Assembly (NCBI RefSeq): GCF_042678045.1
Contig: NZ_JBHUDI010000003.1
Span: 186,001-250,000 of the forward strand
Direction of reading: 5' to 3'
DNA length: 64,000 nucleotides
From: Natrinema amylolyticus_A
GTDB lineage: Archaea; Halobacteriota; Halobacteria; Halobacteriales; Natrialbaceae
Position 1 is the first letter of the stretch. Each line of letters opens with the position of its first letter. Made by a program: the position numbers and the translations under genes. Shown here piece by piece: positions 36,949 through 45,210 of this stretch. The notes beneath the pieces are model-generated. The model made no database searches. It had not been told where the DNA came from and saw only the letters and a list, made by a program, of their open reading frames with translations.

Positions 36949-37083
36949 ATGTCCGCGAAAGACAGTATGAAAGACTACCTCGCACAGCACCCCCGAATGA
37001 TCGGCGCCCTGTTTACCCTGTTCGTCCTGCTCAGCCAGGCAGGGTCGGCAGCGGCTGGCGGCATGTCCCAGGTTGGCCCGTAA
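36949..37083 (+). CDS. DUF7503-type small membrane-targeted protein
   Basis: This is a 44-residue protein: MSAKDSMKDYLAQHPRMIG, a hydrophobic segment (ALFTLFVLLSQAGSAAAGG) and a short tail ending SQVGP. The pattern K-x-Y-L-A-x-H-P-R-M-I-G plus L-L-S-Q-A-G is that of the very short haloarchaeal DUF7503 family, which looks like a bare signal-peptide-like peptide. Function is unknown. It stands alone between aglB and the convergent CHAT gene, with its own TATA-like element upstream. Confidence 0.78.
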   Translation: MSAKDSMKDYLAQHPRMIGALFTLFVLLSQAGSAAAGGMSQVGP

Positions 37084-37167
37084 GACTAAGGCACGGATCC
37101 GCTGGACCGTTCGCCTGCGATCAGAAACCGAACTGACAGTCGATCAGTAGGAACAGAGCGCTCTTTC

Positions 37168-39240
37168 TCACTCGAGCAGCGGCGTCCCGATGCCGTCGTT
37201 CCAGTGTAGCTCCGCCCCGGAGACGATGGGAAAATCGATCCAGGTCAGGTACTCCTGGAGTGTTGCCTCCTCGACCGGCGCGGTCGGCGTGTGTCCCGGA
37301 GTGAGATGGCAGTCGGAGACCGAGTCGAGCGACGATGCCGTGACGGTTCCCAGCGTAAACTCCTTTGTCGAGTACGACGTGACCGAGAAATCGAACGCGT
37401 CGTCGTCACGGGGGTCGACCTCGACGAGCATCGGCGCACAGCCGTCCGACTGGGCGATGTCGGTCGACCCGTCGCCGACGATGAGATACTGATCGCCGAG
37501 CATCGAGTTCTCGCGGGCGATCTCGAGTGCACCGCGGAGCGGGAAGCCGCGGTTGAGCAGTCTGGCCATGGTTTCGCCGGCCGTCACCGCCTGTTCGTTG
37601 ATGACGTCGGCGTACGTGCTGACGCCGCCGAACGCACCCCGGCGGGTGAGTGCGAGCCCCTGTTCGTAGGAGCGACAGGCGTTCAGGAAGAAGACGCCCA
37701 CGTCGACCGACTCGAGGGTGCGGACGTCGAGCTCGCCGTCGGGACAGCGCAGGCCGTCTTCGGTCGCGTGGCCGATGAAGTGAAAGAAGTCGTAGCCGCC
37801 GTCGGTCAGCAGGGCTGCCAGCCGATCGGTGTCGACGCCGAACTCCGAGTCGATCTCGAAGGGGAGATCCGACCGATTGCCGTAGCTGCCGTCGAGCAGG
37901 TCGTGTTCGTCCATCATGCGCGCATCGTTGCAGACGAGCAAGAGCTCGATCGACTCGACGGGCTCTCTGTGCTGGAGTTGGTTGCGGTAGGCCTCGAGCG
38001 TCGCTTTCGAGGCCTGCTGGGGAACGCCGTCCCCGAACCAAGCGTGCTCGACGGCCTCCCCGGTCACGGCGGGAACGACGAACTGCGGCTCGTTGGGTCC
38101 CGGCGTGGACGATCGCGCCGTCGTCGAGCGAACGAGCTGTGAGGTCGTCGACTCGGTGTTCGGAATCGACGCCAGCGTCCGACTCCGCGTGTCACGGACG
38201 ATCCCGAGTTCGTTGACGATAAACGGGAGGAGCGTGGCGCTTTCCGGCTCGGCTGGAACGTGGGCCGTCAGCGGCCACCGCGGGATGTGTGGCTCGAGAA
38301 CGTCGAACGGAACCTCGAGATAGCGCTCGAGCCGGTCGGCAAGCGGCAAGTCGTAGGTCGTCGCGACGTCGAAGGGGAGGTCGGCCTCGAGTGCCGACCG
38401 CTCGAGGAGGTCGTACTGGAAGACGCCCTCGGTTCGAACGAGGCAATCGAGGAAGAAAAACCGTTTCAGGAGGTCGGCGACCTCGTCTTCGAACGCACGG
38501 CCGGTCGAGAGCGGCTGCTCGAACCGGGGCGTCTCGAGGGCCGGTTCCTCGCCGGGCTGGATCGTCGCGCCGAGAAAAAACGCGAGCGGCGCGACCTGGT
38601 ACAGCGACGAGTACTCCCGGGGAACGGTAACCGAGATGTCGCTGTCCGGCCGGTCGACGGTGTCAGGGATATCGAGCTGATTGCCGAGTTCGATCAGCGG
38701 CGGGTGGCCACGCAGCGTGGGCCACGTCCGTTCTGGCGAGGTGGTCTGCAGTGCGGACGGGAGCGCGGAGACGGCGTCCATCATCGAGTCGATATCGGGA
38801 GGGGTGGTGATCGTTCCCCGCGGTTGGTCGTGCAGCGATCTGGCACCGAGCTCGATCGTCGTCTCGCGATCGGTCGTGATCGTGATCGACGTCAGCCCGA
38901 TGTCGATCGTCCCGGGTGCGTCGATGCGACAGTACAGTTTGATCGGACCACTCAATCCGACGAACTGGGGCCGATCCTCGAGCCGGCTCGTTTCGCTGGC
39001 GTCGAAACTCGCTTCCGTTCGCCCGGTTTCGTCGTGGACGGTGACGGAGTACAGCTGGTTGAACGCGAGTTCGTCGGTCTCGAGTCGACAGGTCCGATCG
39101 ACCGGGAAACAAAACTGTGCCGGCTCGCTGGAATCGAACGACACGGAGCCAGGGGTCTCGATCTGCAGGCGGCGTTGCTCGATCGAGTCGGACACCTCGA
39201 GCCCGGTCGGGGCAGTCGTTTCCGCAAACGAGATCGTCAT
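37168..39240 (-). CDS. CHAT-domain (caspase-like) protein
   Basis: This 690-residue acidic protein has a long N-terminal region (about residues 1-400) without recognised repeats. A CHAT peptidase domain covers about residues 410-610. The catalytic His is in DFFHFIGHATEDG and the catalytic Cys in FFLNACRSYEQG, at the usual spacing. GGVSTYADVINEQAVTAG and later ARENSMLGDQYLIVGDGST complete the fold. CHAT proteases cut partner proteins when a sensor is activated, for example in bacterial defence systems. There is no signal peptide, so it is cytoplasmic. It starts 65 bases after the AAA gene on the same strand, so that protein is the likely partner. Confidence 0.85.
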   Translation of the reverse strand: MTISFAETTAPTGLEVSDSIEQRRLQIETPGSVSFDSSEPAQFCFPVDRTCRLETDELAFNQLYSVTVHDETGRTEASFDASETSRLEDRPQFVGLSGPIKLYCRIDAPGTIDIGLTSITITTDRETTIELGARSLHDQPRGTITTPPDIDSMMDAVSALPSALQTTSPERTWPTLRGHPPLIELGNQLDIPDTVDRPDSDISVTVPREYSSLYQVAPLAFFLGATIQPGEEPALETPRFEQPLSTGRAFEDEVADLLKRFFFLDCLVRTEGVFQYDLLERSALEADLPFDVATTYDLPLADRLERYLEVPFDVLEPHIPRWPLTAHVPAEPESATLLPFIVNELGIVRDTRSRTLASIPNTESTTSQLVRSTTARSSTPGPNEPQFVVPAVTGEAVEHAWFGDGVPQQASKATLEAYRNQLQHREPVESIELLLVCNDARMMDEHDLLDGSYGNRSDLPFEIDSEFGVDTDRLAALLTDGGYDFFHFIGHATEDGLRCPDGELDVRTLESVDVGVFFLNACRSYEQGLALTRRGAFGGVSTYADVINEQAVTAGETMARLLNRGFPLRGALEIARENSMLGDQYLIVGDGSTDIAQSDGCAPMLVEVDPRDDDAFDFSVTSYSTKEFTLGTVTASSLDSVSDCHLTPGHTPTAPVEEATLQEYLTWIDFPIVSGAELHWNDGIGTPLLE

Positions 39241-39305
39241 AGCTCAGCCGTTACTGAGTGCACCCTCTCGCCCCACGGTCAAAAAGAATTGTATCGGCCG
39301 GTCGG

Positions 39306-40490
39306 CTACACGCTGTCGTTCCCGTCGGCGGCCGGGATCGATGTCGCCGCGAGCGCTCGAAACGCGATCGTCGGAAACAGCGGCCTGACGGTACTCGGCT
39401 GACGGCCGCTGCCGCGATCAGGTGTCGAGAGCGGTACCCGGTCGATGACGCCACGATCCGCGAGTTCGTACAGAAACCGTTTGACCGTGCCGGCAGTCAG
39501 TGACGAGCGATCCGCGATCGCGGCCGCAATCTCTCGGATCGGGCGTTCGGCCGCATCGAGTTCGGTCAGCGTCAACAGCACCTGCTGACGGGTCTCCGAA
39601 AGTGCCAACGCACGGCCGACGTGGACGCCAGTGTCGGGTACGTCGGCCCGTGCGGTCTCGAGATGGCTGCGTTCGAGTCGATCCGCATCCGCCTCGCTCG
39701 CGAGAACGGCAGCCCCGAACAGGGCCGCGAGCGCGTCGTGGGCGTTTCCGTTCGCCCAGGCGGCCAGGTCACGCACGGCATCGTGATCGAGCGCGCCCGC
39801 CGCGAGTCCCGTCGAGGCGCGGTCGGTGATCACGTCGACGAGTTCGTGATCGCGATAGGCCGGTACGGTGACGGTCGTTCCGTCCCAGCCGTCGGGTTCG
39901 TGCTGGCCGACCGGGACGATCGTGACGTGTGCGTCGACCGGGGACAGGAGGTCGCGAGCGCGCCCGGCGTCGAGCGTCTCGGGTTCGTCGTGGTGGTCGA
40001 CCGCGACGATCACGCGCCGATCGGGACGGTCGAGCCTGTCTCGCAGCCGCGTGCGCAACTCGTCGGTTCCGATGCCGCTCTCGGGGACCGGCTCGCTCGA
40101 GATCAACGACAGGACGGCCCGGTAAAACGAGAACGGGCTCTCGATACGACGGCCATCGACGGTCCCGAACCACGTGATCGGGCCGGCAGCCCCGGCCCGC
40201 GTCGTCGTGCCGATCGACCGCGTCGAGCCGCTGAACTGGTCGTTGAGTGAATCGAACAGGGCGGTTACGATCGCAGACGTGCCCGATCCTGGCGGGCCGA
40301 CAACCGCGACCGGCGGTGGCAACTCACCGTCGAAGACCGGCTCGAGCGCATCGAGCAGTTGCTCCAGGACGGGACCGCGGCCCACCGGCTCTGGCCGGTG
40401 GACGACGGGACTGAGCGGGTCGCGGTCGACGACGACGTGCCCGCCCTGTCGCGCCGACCGCCGGCGAGCGATTCGCTCCTGTAACTCCAT
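39306..40490 (-). CDS. Cdc6/STAND-like AAA ATPase with degenerate Walker A and C-terminal winged helix
   Basis: This 394-residue protein starts MELQERIARRR. The domain order is like Cdc6/Orc1: an N-terminal linker with PVVHRPEPVGRGPVLEQL, a P-loop region GPPGSGTSAIV, a Walker-B-like strand RRVIVAVDHHDEPE, an AAA lid (ANGNAHDALAALFGAAVLAS) and a winged helix near the C-terminus (SSLTAGTVKRFLYELADRGV). The Walker A Lys is replaced by Thr (G-x4-G-T-S), so ATP hydrolysis is doubtful. The ATG overlaps the glpC stop by one base (TAATG), and the CHAT gene follows. A replication initiator role seems unlikely; a sensor or adaptor role is inference. Confidence 0.72.
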   Translation of the reverse strand: MELQERIARRRSARQGGHVVVDRDPLSPVVHRPEPVGRGPVLEQLLDALEPVFDGELPPPVAVVGPPGSGTSAIVTALFDSLNDQFSGSTRSIGTTTRAGAAGPITWFGTVDGRRIESPFSFYRAVLSLISSEPVPESGIGTDELRTRLRDRLDRPDRRVIVAVDHHDEPETLDAGRARDLLSPVDAHVTIVPVGQHEPDGWDGTTVTVPAYRDHELVDVITDRASTGLAAGALDHDAVRDLAAWANGNAHDALAALFGAAVLASEADADRLERSHLETARADVPDTGVHVGRALALSETRQQVLLTLTELDAAERPIREIAAAIADRSSLTAGTVKRFLYELADRGVIDRVPLSTPDRGSGRQPSTVRPLFPTIAFRALAATSIPAADGNDSV

Positions 40491-41824
40491 TACTGGGCGT
40501 CTGCCTCCGACGGCGTTCCGACGAGCGCTGCCTCGAGCACCTCGAGCGTGTGTGTGATCTCGTAGCCGGTCCCGTGTTCCATCTGCATCGAGCAAGTCGG
40601 ACACTCCGTGAGCCCCGTGGTTGCCTCCGCGTCTTCCATATGCTCGAACATTTCTGCCCCGATTTTCATGGAGGTTTCGTAATTCTCCTCCTTCCAGCCG
40701 TACGTTCCGGAGATCCCCGAGCAGGAGTCGCCGACGTCGTGGGCCGCGACGCCGTCGATGGCGTCGAGCACTTCAACCGTCTGGCCGTCGAGTCCCTGAT
40801 TCCGGGCGTGACACGGCGCGTGATACGCGAAGTCGTCGAACTCGTCGCCGACCGAGGTCCCCTCGAGTTCGGCCTCGAGGTCCTCGTGGACCCGGAGGTA
40901 CTCGACGGCGTCCCAGGTGTTTGCGGCGACCGCTTCCGTGCCCTCGAAGTCGAACAGTTCGGGGTACTCCTGGCGGATCGACATCGAACACGAACTGCAG
41001 GAGGCGATGATGTCCGCGCCGTCTGCGAGAGCCGCGGCGAGTTCGCGGACGTTCGTCTCGGCCGATCGGCGTGCGTCCTCGAGCATGCCGTTCGCGAACA
41101 TCGGCGTCCCCGAGCAGTGCTGGTCGGGGACCATGATCTCGTAACCGAAGTGTTCGTAGACCCGCACCAGCGCCTTCGCGACCTCGGGAGTGTTGTAGTT
41201 CGCGTAGCAGCCGTGGAAGTAGGCGATGCGCTTCTCGTCGTTTTCGACCTTCGCACCGCCTCTCGCCGTCCACCACTCCCGGAAGGTCTCGGTCGCGAAC
41301 TCGGGGAACTCTCGTTCGCCCGTGATCCCAAGGACCTTTTCGCCGAGCCACTGCGTCGCCGAGAGCCCCATCACGAAGTTCGTCGTCCGCGGGAACATCG
41401 AGCCCAGCGGCGCGAGTCGGCGGTAGTTCGCGAGCATGCGGTTTCGCCAGTACTCCCGCGAGAACTTGCTCATGTTCTCTTCGACGTACTCGGCGCGGGC
41501 GGTGTTGTGCATCTGCGACAGCGGCACCTCCGAGGGGCAGGCACTATCGCAGCGCATGCAGTTCGAACACTTCATCACCGAGTCGTCGATGTCGTGGTCG
41601 TCCTGGCGCTTGAGCCGCCACTGTTCGGGGCCCTGGAACTTCGGGCCAGGGAACTCGTCGTCGACCTCCGCGACGGGGCAGTTGGTGTCGCAGGTCGAGC
41701 ACTTGTAACAGTTGTCCGCCCCCGGTCGAAGGTCCATCTCCTCGGCCTCTGGAAAGACCTGAATGGGCTCGAAGTCGTCGTCTCCCGGTACGTGATCGTC
41801 GGTCGGCTGTTCTGCATCACTCAT
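40490..41824 (-). CDS. glpC: Anaerobic glycerol-3-phosphate dehydrogenase subunit C
   Basis: This 444-residue protein has two N-terminal cysteine clusters (CYKCSTCDTNCP and CSNCMRCDSACPSEVP) for [4Fe-4S] centres. Two CCG-type heterodisulfide-reductase-like domains follow (HGCYANYNTPE with CSGTPMFANG and ASCSSCSMSI; APCHARNQG with DSCSGISGTYG and CPTCSMQMEHG). GlpC anchors GlpAB and passes electrons toward the quinone pool. The order on this strand is glpA, glpB, glpC, with 88 bases between glpB and glpC. The stop overlaps the AAA gene start, an unusual extension of the operon. Confidence 0.94.
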   Translation of the reverse strand: MSDAEQPTDDHVPGDDDFEPIQVFPEAEEMDLRPGADNCYKCSTCDTNCPVAEVDDEFPGPKFQGPEQWRLKRQDDHDIDDSVMKCSNCMRCDSACPSEVPLSQMHNTARAEYVEENMSKFSREYWRNRMLANYRRLAPLGSMFPRTTNFVMGLSATQWLGEKVLGITGEREFPEFATETFREWWTARGGAKVENDEKRIAYFHGCYANYNTPEVAKALVRVYEHFGYEIMVPDQHCSGTPMFANGMLEDARRSAETNVRELAAALADGADIIASCSSCSMSIRQEYPELFDFEGTEAVAANTWDAVEYLRVHEDLEAELEGTSVGDEFDDFAYHAPCHARNQGLDGQTVEVLDAIDGVAAHDVGDSCSGISGTYGWKEENYETSMKIGAEMFEHMEDAEATTGLTECPTCSMQMEHGTGYEITHTLEVLEAALVGTPSEADAQ

Positions 41825-41912
41825 CGAATCACCTGAGTCGGTCGGTCGCTATCGGTCGCATCGCTCGTTCGTTCGTTTTCGCCCCTCGAGTCGCGCAGTT
41901 CGCCCGGTCTCG

Positions 41913-43199
41913 TCATCGTCCCGCCTCCGTCCCCGCGCGCTGGCCCGCGACGTAGCCCGTCGCAAGCGAGACGCCGCTGCCGGATTTCTCGGCGGCGAAG
42001 TCGTAGCCGCCCAGCACTGCTCCCGCTGCACGGAGATTTTCGAATTCGGGCTCGTCCCCGACGTCGAGCGGTCGGAGCTCGCGGTCGACAGGCAGGCCGA
42101 ACCGCGCGTAGGGCTGGTCGCCGAAGACGTCGTCGACGAACCAGTCGTAGCGGTCCGCCGGATGGGGAACGTGACAGTCGAAGATCGGTTCGAACACCCG
42201 CTCGCGCTCCGATCGCACGCCTTTGCCGACCAGCCCGCCCGTCGCCAGTACGTACTCGTCGGCACGGTGGGGAATCTCGGTCCCGTTTCGGTCGACGACG
42301 ACGTGATCGATTCGCCCGTCGGCTGCGGTCTCGTACTCGACCACCGGCACACCCGTCGTTACCCGGACGCCGGCGTCCTCGAGCGCTTCGTAGAGCATGT
42401 CCTCGAGTCGCAGCCCGGGCAGGCTCGGCGGCCCCATCGGGACCTCGAAGACGTCGACGCCGAGTCGATCCGCGAGGTCGGCCCTGACCGCGTCGGCGTG
42501 GTCGTCGCCGAGGATCGCGGGGAAGCCGACGCGGGTCTCGTCCTCGAGCTGGGACCGAACGATGTCAGCGAGGGCTTCGCGGGCAGTCGTCTCGCCTGCT
42601 GCCGTCTCCACGGCTTCGTCGTGGTCGAGCAGGTGTGCGTATCGCGTGACCTTCGCGTCGTCTCGGACGATGCCGGGGAACCGGACCGTGATCCCGCGGG
42701 CCGCAAAGGGTGCGCCGGCGGCCTCGAGATGCGCGGCCGCAAGCGGTGCCTCAAAGTCCGGCAGCGTCTCGAAGCCGACGAGCAGGGTATCGCGGTCGTC
42801 GCTCGCGACCCCGGCGGCGGTCGATGTCGGGTATCTGGCGGTCGGCTTGACCGTCCCGCCGTGGGTTGGGACGAGTGCGTTCGCGTCCGTATGGTCACCG
42901 TCGTATGCATCGCCCGCGATCTCGTCGAAAAACGAGAGCCCCTCGCGGACCGCCTCGCTCCCCACGCGCTCGTAGGGGTGGCCCTCGGGGAGGTCGGCGA
43001 GCGCTGCGAACGGGTCCACGATCGGGCCCTCACCCGCCGGCGTGTAGCCGAGGATATCGATCAAGCCGCTGGCGTGGCGCAGCGTGCTTTGTTTGTGCGA
43101 AACGAGTCGCACCTGCGCGCCTTCGTCTGCCGCGGCGAGTGCAGCAGTTGCGCCTGCGAGTCCACCGCCGATGACGAGGACGTCGTCTTCGATCGCCAT
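41913..43199 (-). CDS. glpB: Anaerobic glycerol-3-phosphate dehydrogenase subunit B
   Basis: This 428-residue flavoprotein starts MAIEDDVLVIGGGLAGATAA with a Rossmann FAD site. Family blocks are GPPSLPGLRLEDMLYEAL and ATGGLVGKGV, with a second FAD-contact segment near GGYDFAAEKSGSGVSLATGY. GlpB links the dehydrogenase subunit GlpA to the iron-sulfur subunit GlpC. The ATG directly abuts the glpA stop, so translation is coupled. Confidence 0.93.
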   Translation of the reverse strand: MAIEDDVLVIGGGLAGATAALAAADEGAQVRLVSHKQSTLRHASGLIDILGYTPAGEGPIVDPFAALADLPEGHPYERVGSEAVREGLSFFDEIAGDAYDGDHTDANALVPTHGGTVKPTARYPTSTAAGVASDDRDTLLVGFETLPDFEAPLAAAHLEAAGAPFAARGITVRFPGIVRDDAKVTRYAHLLDHDEAVETAAGETTAREALADIVRSQLEDETRVGFPAILGDDHADAVRADLADRLGVDVFEVPMGPPSLPGLRLEDMLYEALEDAGVRVTTGVPVVEYETAADGRIDHVVVDRNGTEIPHRADEYVLATGGLVGKGVRSERERVFEPIFDCHVPHPADRYDWFVDDVFGDQPYARFGLPVDRELRPLDVGDEPEFENLRAAGAVLGGYDFAAEKSGSGVSLATGYVAGQRAGTEAGR

Positions 43200-44909
43200 C
43201 TAGCGGCCCCCCTGAAGACCGTCGATCCGGTCTTCTTCGGCGCGGCCGTCGTCGAAGGCCGCGAAATCGACGCTCGATGTCGTGCTCGCTGGATCGCGGT
43301 CCCGGTTCATCGTCGTCGCGTGCAGTGCGTAGTTGAGCATCGCTTGCGAGAGCTGTTCGCCCCACAGCGCGTGGCGCTCCCCTTTCCAGCGTTCCTGAAA
43401 GACCTCGTCGAGCGCCTCGCGAACCGTCTCCTCGTCGTATTCGGGGTGGAGTTCGTTGGCCATCGGTTGACAGCAAAAGCCGCCCTGGCAGTTCCCCATC
43501 GAGGCTCGCGTCCGGATGCGAACCGCGTTCAGGTCCGTCCCGGACTGGGCGATGGCGTCGTTGATCTCCGCGCGCGTGACGCCCTCACACTGGCAGATCA
43601 CCGGGTTCGGCTCGTCGGTCTCGAGCACCTCGCGGGTCCGACTGCCCAGCCGCTGTCTGCTGCGGCGGGCTACCGGCGAGCGCAGGCCGAAGTCGTCCAT
43701 GCCGGCCTCGAGCGTTGCGATGTTCTCGCTGCCGGGTAGTGGTTCGTCGGCGGTCGTACAGGTGGCGGTCACGCCCAGTTTCTCGCAGACGTGATCCGAG
43801 ATCTTCTCCGCCATCATCCGATAGGTGGTGAACTTGCCGCCGACGATGCTGGACATGCCCGCGACGCCGTCGCGGTCGGCGTGATCGAGCAGGAAGAAGT
43901 CCCGGGTAATGTCGGTCGGGTCCTGTGTGCCGGTGCCCGGCGGCTCGTAGAGCGGCCGGACGCCCCAGAACGAGCGGATGGTTCGGGCCTCCGTGAGGAT
44001 CGGCACCAGTTCCGAGAGGGTGTCGATCATCTGGTCGACCTCCCACCGTTCTTCGGGATAGTCGTCCGGATCGTCGACCTCCTCGTCGGTCGTCCCGAGG
44101 ATGGCGGTCGTCTCGTGGGGGACGATGATGTCGGCGTCACCTTTCGGATGGCAGCGGTTGATGACGGTGTCGACTTGCCGGACGTTCATGATCGTCATCA
44201 CGCCCTTGGAAGGCCGGACCGCGATCTCGAGGTCGGCCATCGCACCGATCTGGCCGGCCCACGCGCCGGTCGCGTTGACGACGTACTCGGCGGTGATTTC
44301 CTCGGTGGTCCCGGGCGTGGCATGCGTGCGTTTCCCGGGGCCCGAGTCGTGGCGGACCTCGACCCCGTAAATGTCGTCGCCGTCGCGCAGGAGGTCGATC
44401 ACCTCGGCGTGGGTCTCGACGCGCGCGCCGTGGGTCTCGGCGTCGATCGCGTTCGCGACGCAGAGTCGGAAGGGGTCGACCGCGCCGTCGGGGACCTCGA
44501 TCGCCCGTTTGATATCGTCCGCGAGGTAGGGTTCGACCTCGCGGGCTTCCGCCCCCGAGAGCACGCGCGCAGGGATTCCACACTCCCGACAGCCCTGGAG
44601 TTTCTCCTGGAAGTAGTCGTCCGAGTCCTCGGGTCGCTGGACGAACAGGCCGCCGGTCTCCTCGACGCAGTGGCCGGCGATCTCCCGAAGGACCTCGTTT
44701 TCCTCGATACACTCCGTCGCGCTGGCCTGGTCGGAGACGGCGTATCGCCCGCCGCTGTGTAACAGACCGTGCATCCGACCGGTCGTTCCGTCTGTGAGGT
44801 TGCCTCGTTCGACGAGTGTGACATCGAGGCCGCGCATCGCCAGGTCGCGGGCGATACCACAGCCGGTCGAGCCGCCGCCGAGGACGAGAACCTCTGTGTC
44901 ACGAGCCAT
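43200..44909 (-). CDS. glpA: Anaerobic glycerol-3-phosphate dehydrogenase subunit A
   Basis: This 569-residue protein starts MARDTEVLVLGGGSTGCGIA. I chose 44909 because upstream codons to 44972 cross the promoter and the FAD motif begins here. Further blocks are RGNLTDGTTGRMHGLLHSGG, GVMTIMNVRQVD and GVRPLYEPPG. A C-terminal BFD-like [2Fe-2S] domain has CQCEGVTRAEINDA and MGNCQGGFCCQ. It oxidises glycerol-3-phosphate to dihydroxyacetone phosphate. A minus-strand TATA-like GATAAAATAAAGG lies near 44938-44950, so the leader is short. It is the first gene of the glpABC unit, divergent from glpK. Confidence 0.95.
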   Translation of the reverse strand: MARDTEVLVLGGGSTGCGIARDLAMRGLDVTLVERGNLTDGTTGRMHGLLHSGGRYAVSDQASATECIEENEVLREIAGHCVEETGGLFVQRPEDSDDYFQEKLQGCRECGIPARVLSGAEAREVEPYLADDIKRAIEVPDGAVDPFRLCVANAIDAETHGARVETHAEVIDLLRDGDDIYGVEVRHDSGPGKRTHATPGTTEEITAEYVVNATGAWAGQIGAMADLEIAVRPSKGVMTIMNVRQVDTVINRCHPKGDADIIVPHETTAILGTTDEEVDDPDDYPEERWEVDQMIDTLSELVPILTEARTIRSFWGVRPLYEPPGTGTQDPTDITRDFFLLDHADRDGVAGMSSIVGGKFTTYRMMAEKISDHVCEKLGVTATCTTADEPLPGSENIATLEAGMDDFGLRSPVARRSRQRLGSRTREVLETDEPNPVICQCEGVTRAEINDAIAQSGTDLNAVRIRTRASMGNCQGGFCCQPMANELHPEYDEETVREALDEVFQERWKGERHALWGEQLSQAMLNYALHATTMNRDRDPASTTSSVDFAAFDDGRAEEDRIDGLQGGR

Positions 44910-45210
44910 TCCTTGACAAGCCTCTACGGACAGCCACACCTTTATTTTATCGACAGCCCCCACAACGCCCATAACAATTGATCGTCAGCGGGACTATCGC
45001 TCTGTGGAACGGATTTCGATCACCTGGCCCCGAACACTCTCTAAGCTTGAAATCACGCGTGTCCACAGGCTAGAGGCGCCAATCTCGTTCACCCGAACTT
45101 ATGATAGGTGGATTATGGGTTTGGTAACGTTTATAATGATTGTAGGATTTGTTTACTGGTAGCACGCGGTCACCAGTAAAGACATCGCGTGAGAGTGTGG
45201 GAGATTACCT
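44910..45210. promoter_or_regulatory. Divergent glpA/glpK promoter region
   Basis: About 300 bases hold the minus-strand TATA-like element of glpA near 44940 and, for glpK, TTTATAAT at 45130-45137. The middle is otherwise without coding potential. An inverted repeat at 45152-45180 overlaps the expected glpK transcription start. Confidence 0.55.
45152..45180. promoter_or_regulatory. Inverted repeat at the glpK transcription start
   Basis: Perfect nine-base arms, TTTACTGGT and ACCAGTAAA, are separated by eleven bases. They begin 15 bases after the TATA-like element, where a repressor would block transcription, and end 30 bases before the glpK ATG. It could be an operator or a leader hairpin. 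Confidence 0.5.

Noticed and set aside
39306..40490. Replication initiator (Orc1/Cdc6) with nearby origin
   Set aside because: The Walker A Lys is missing and I see no origin-recognition-box-like repeats or AT-rich unwinding region around it.
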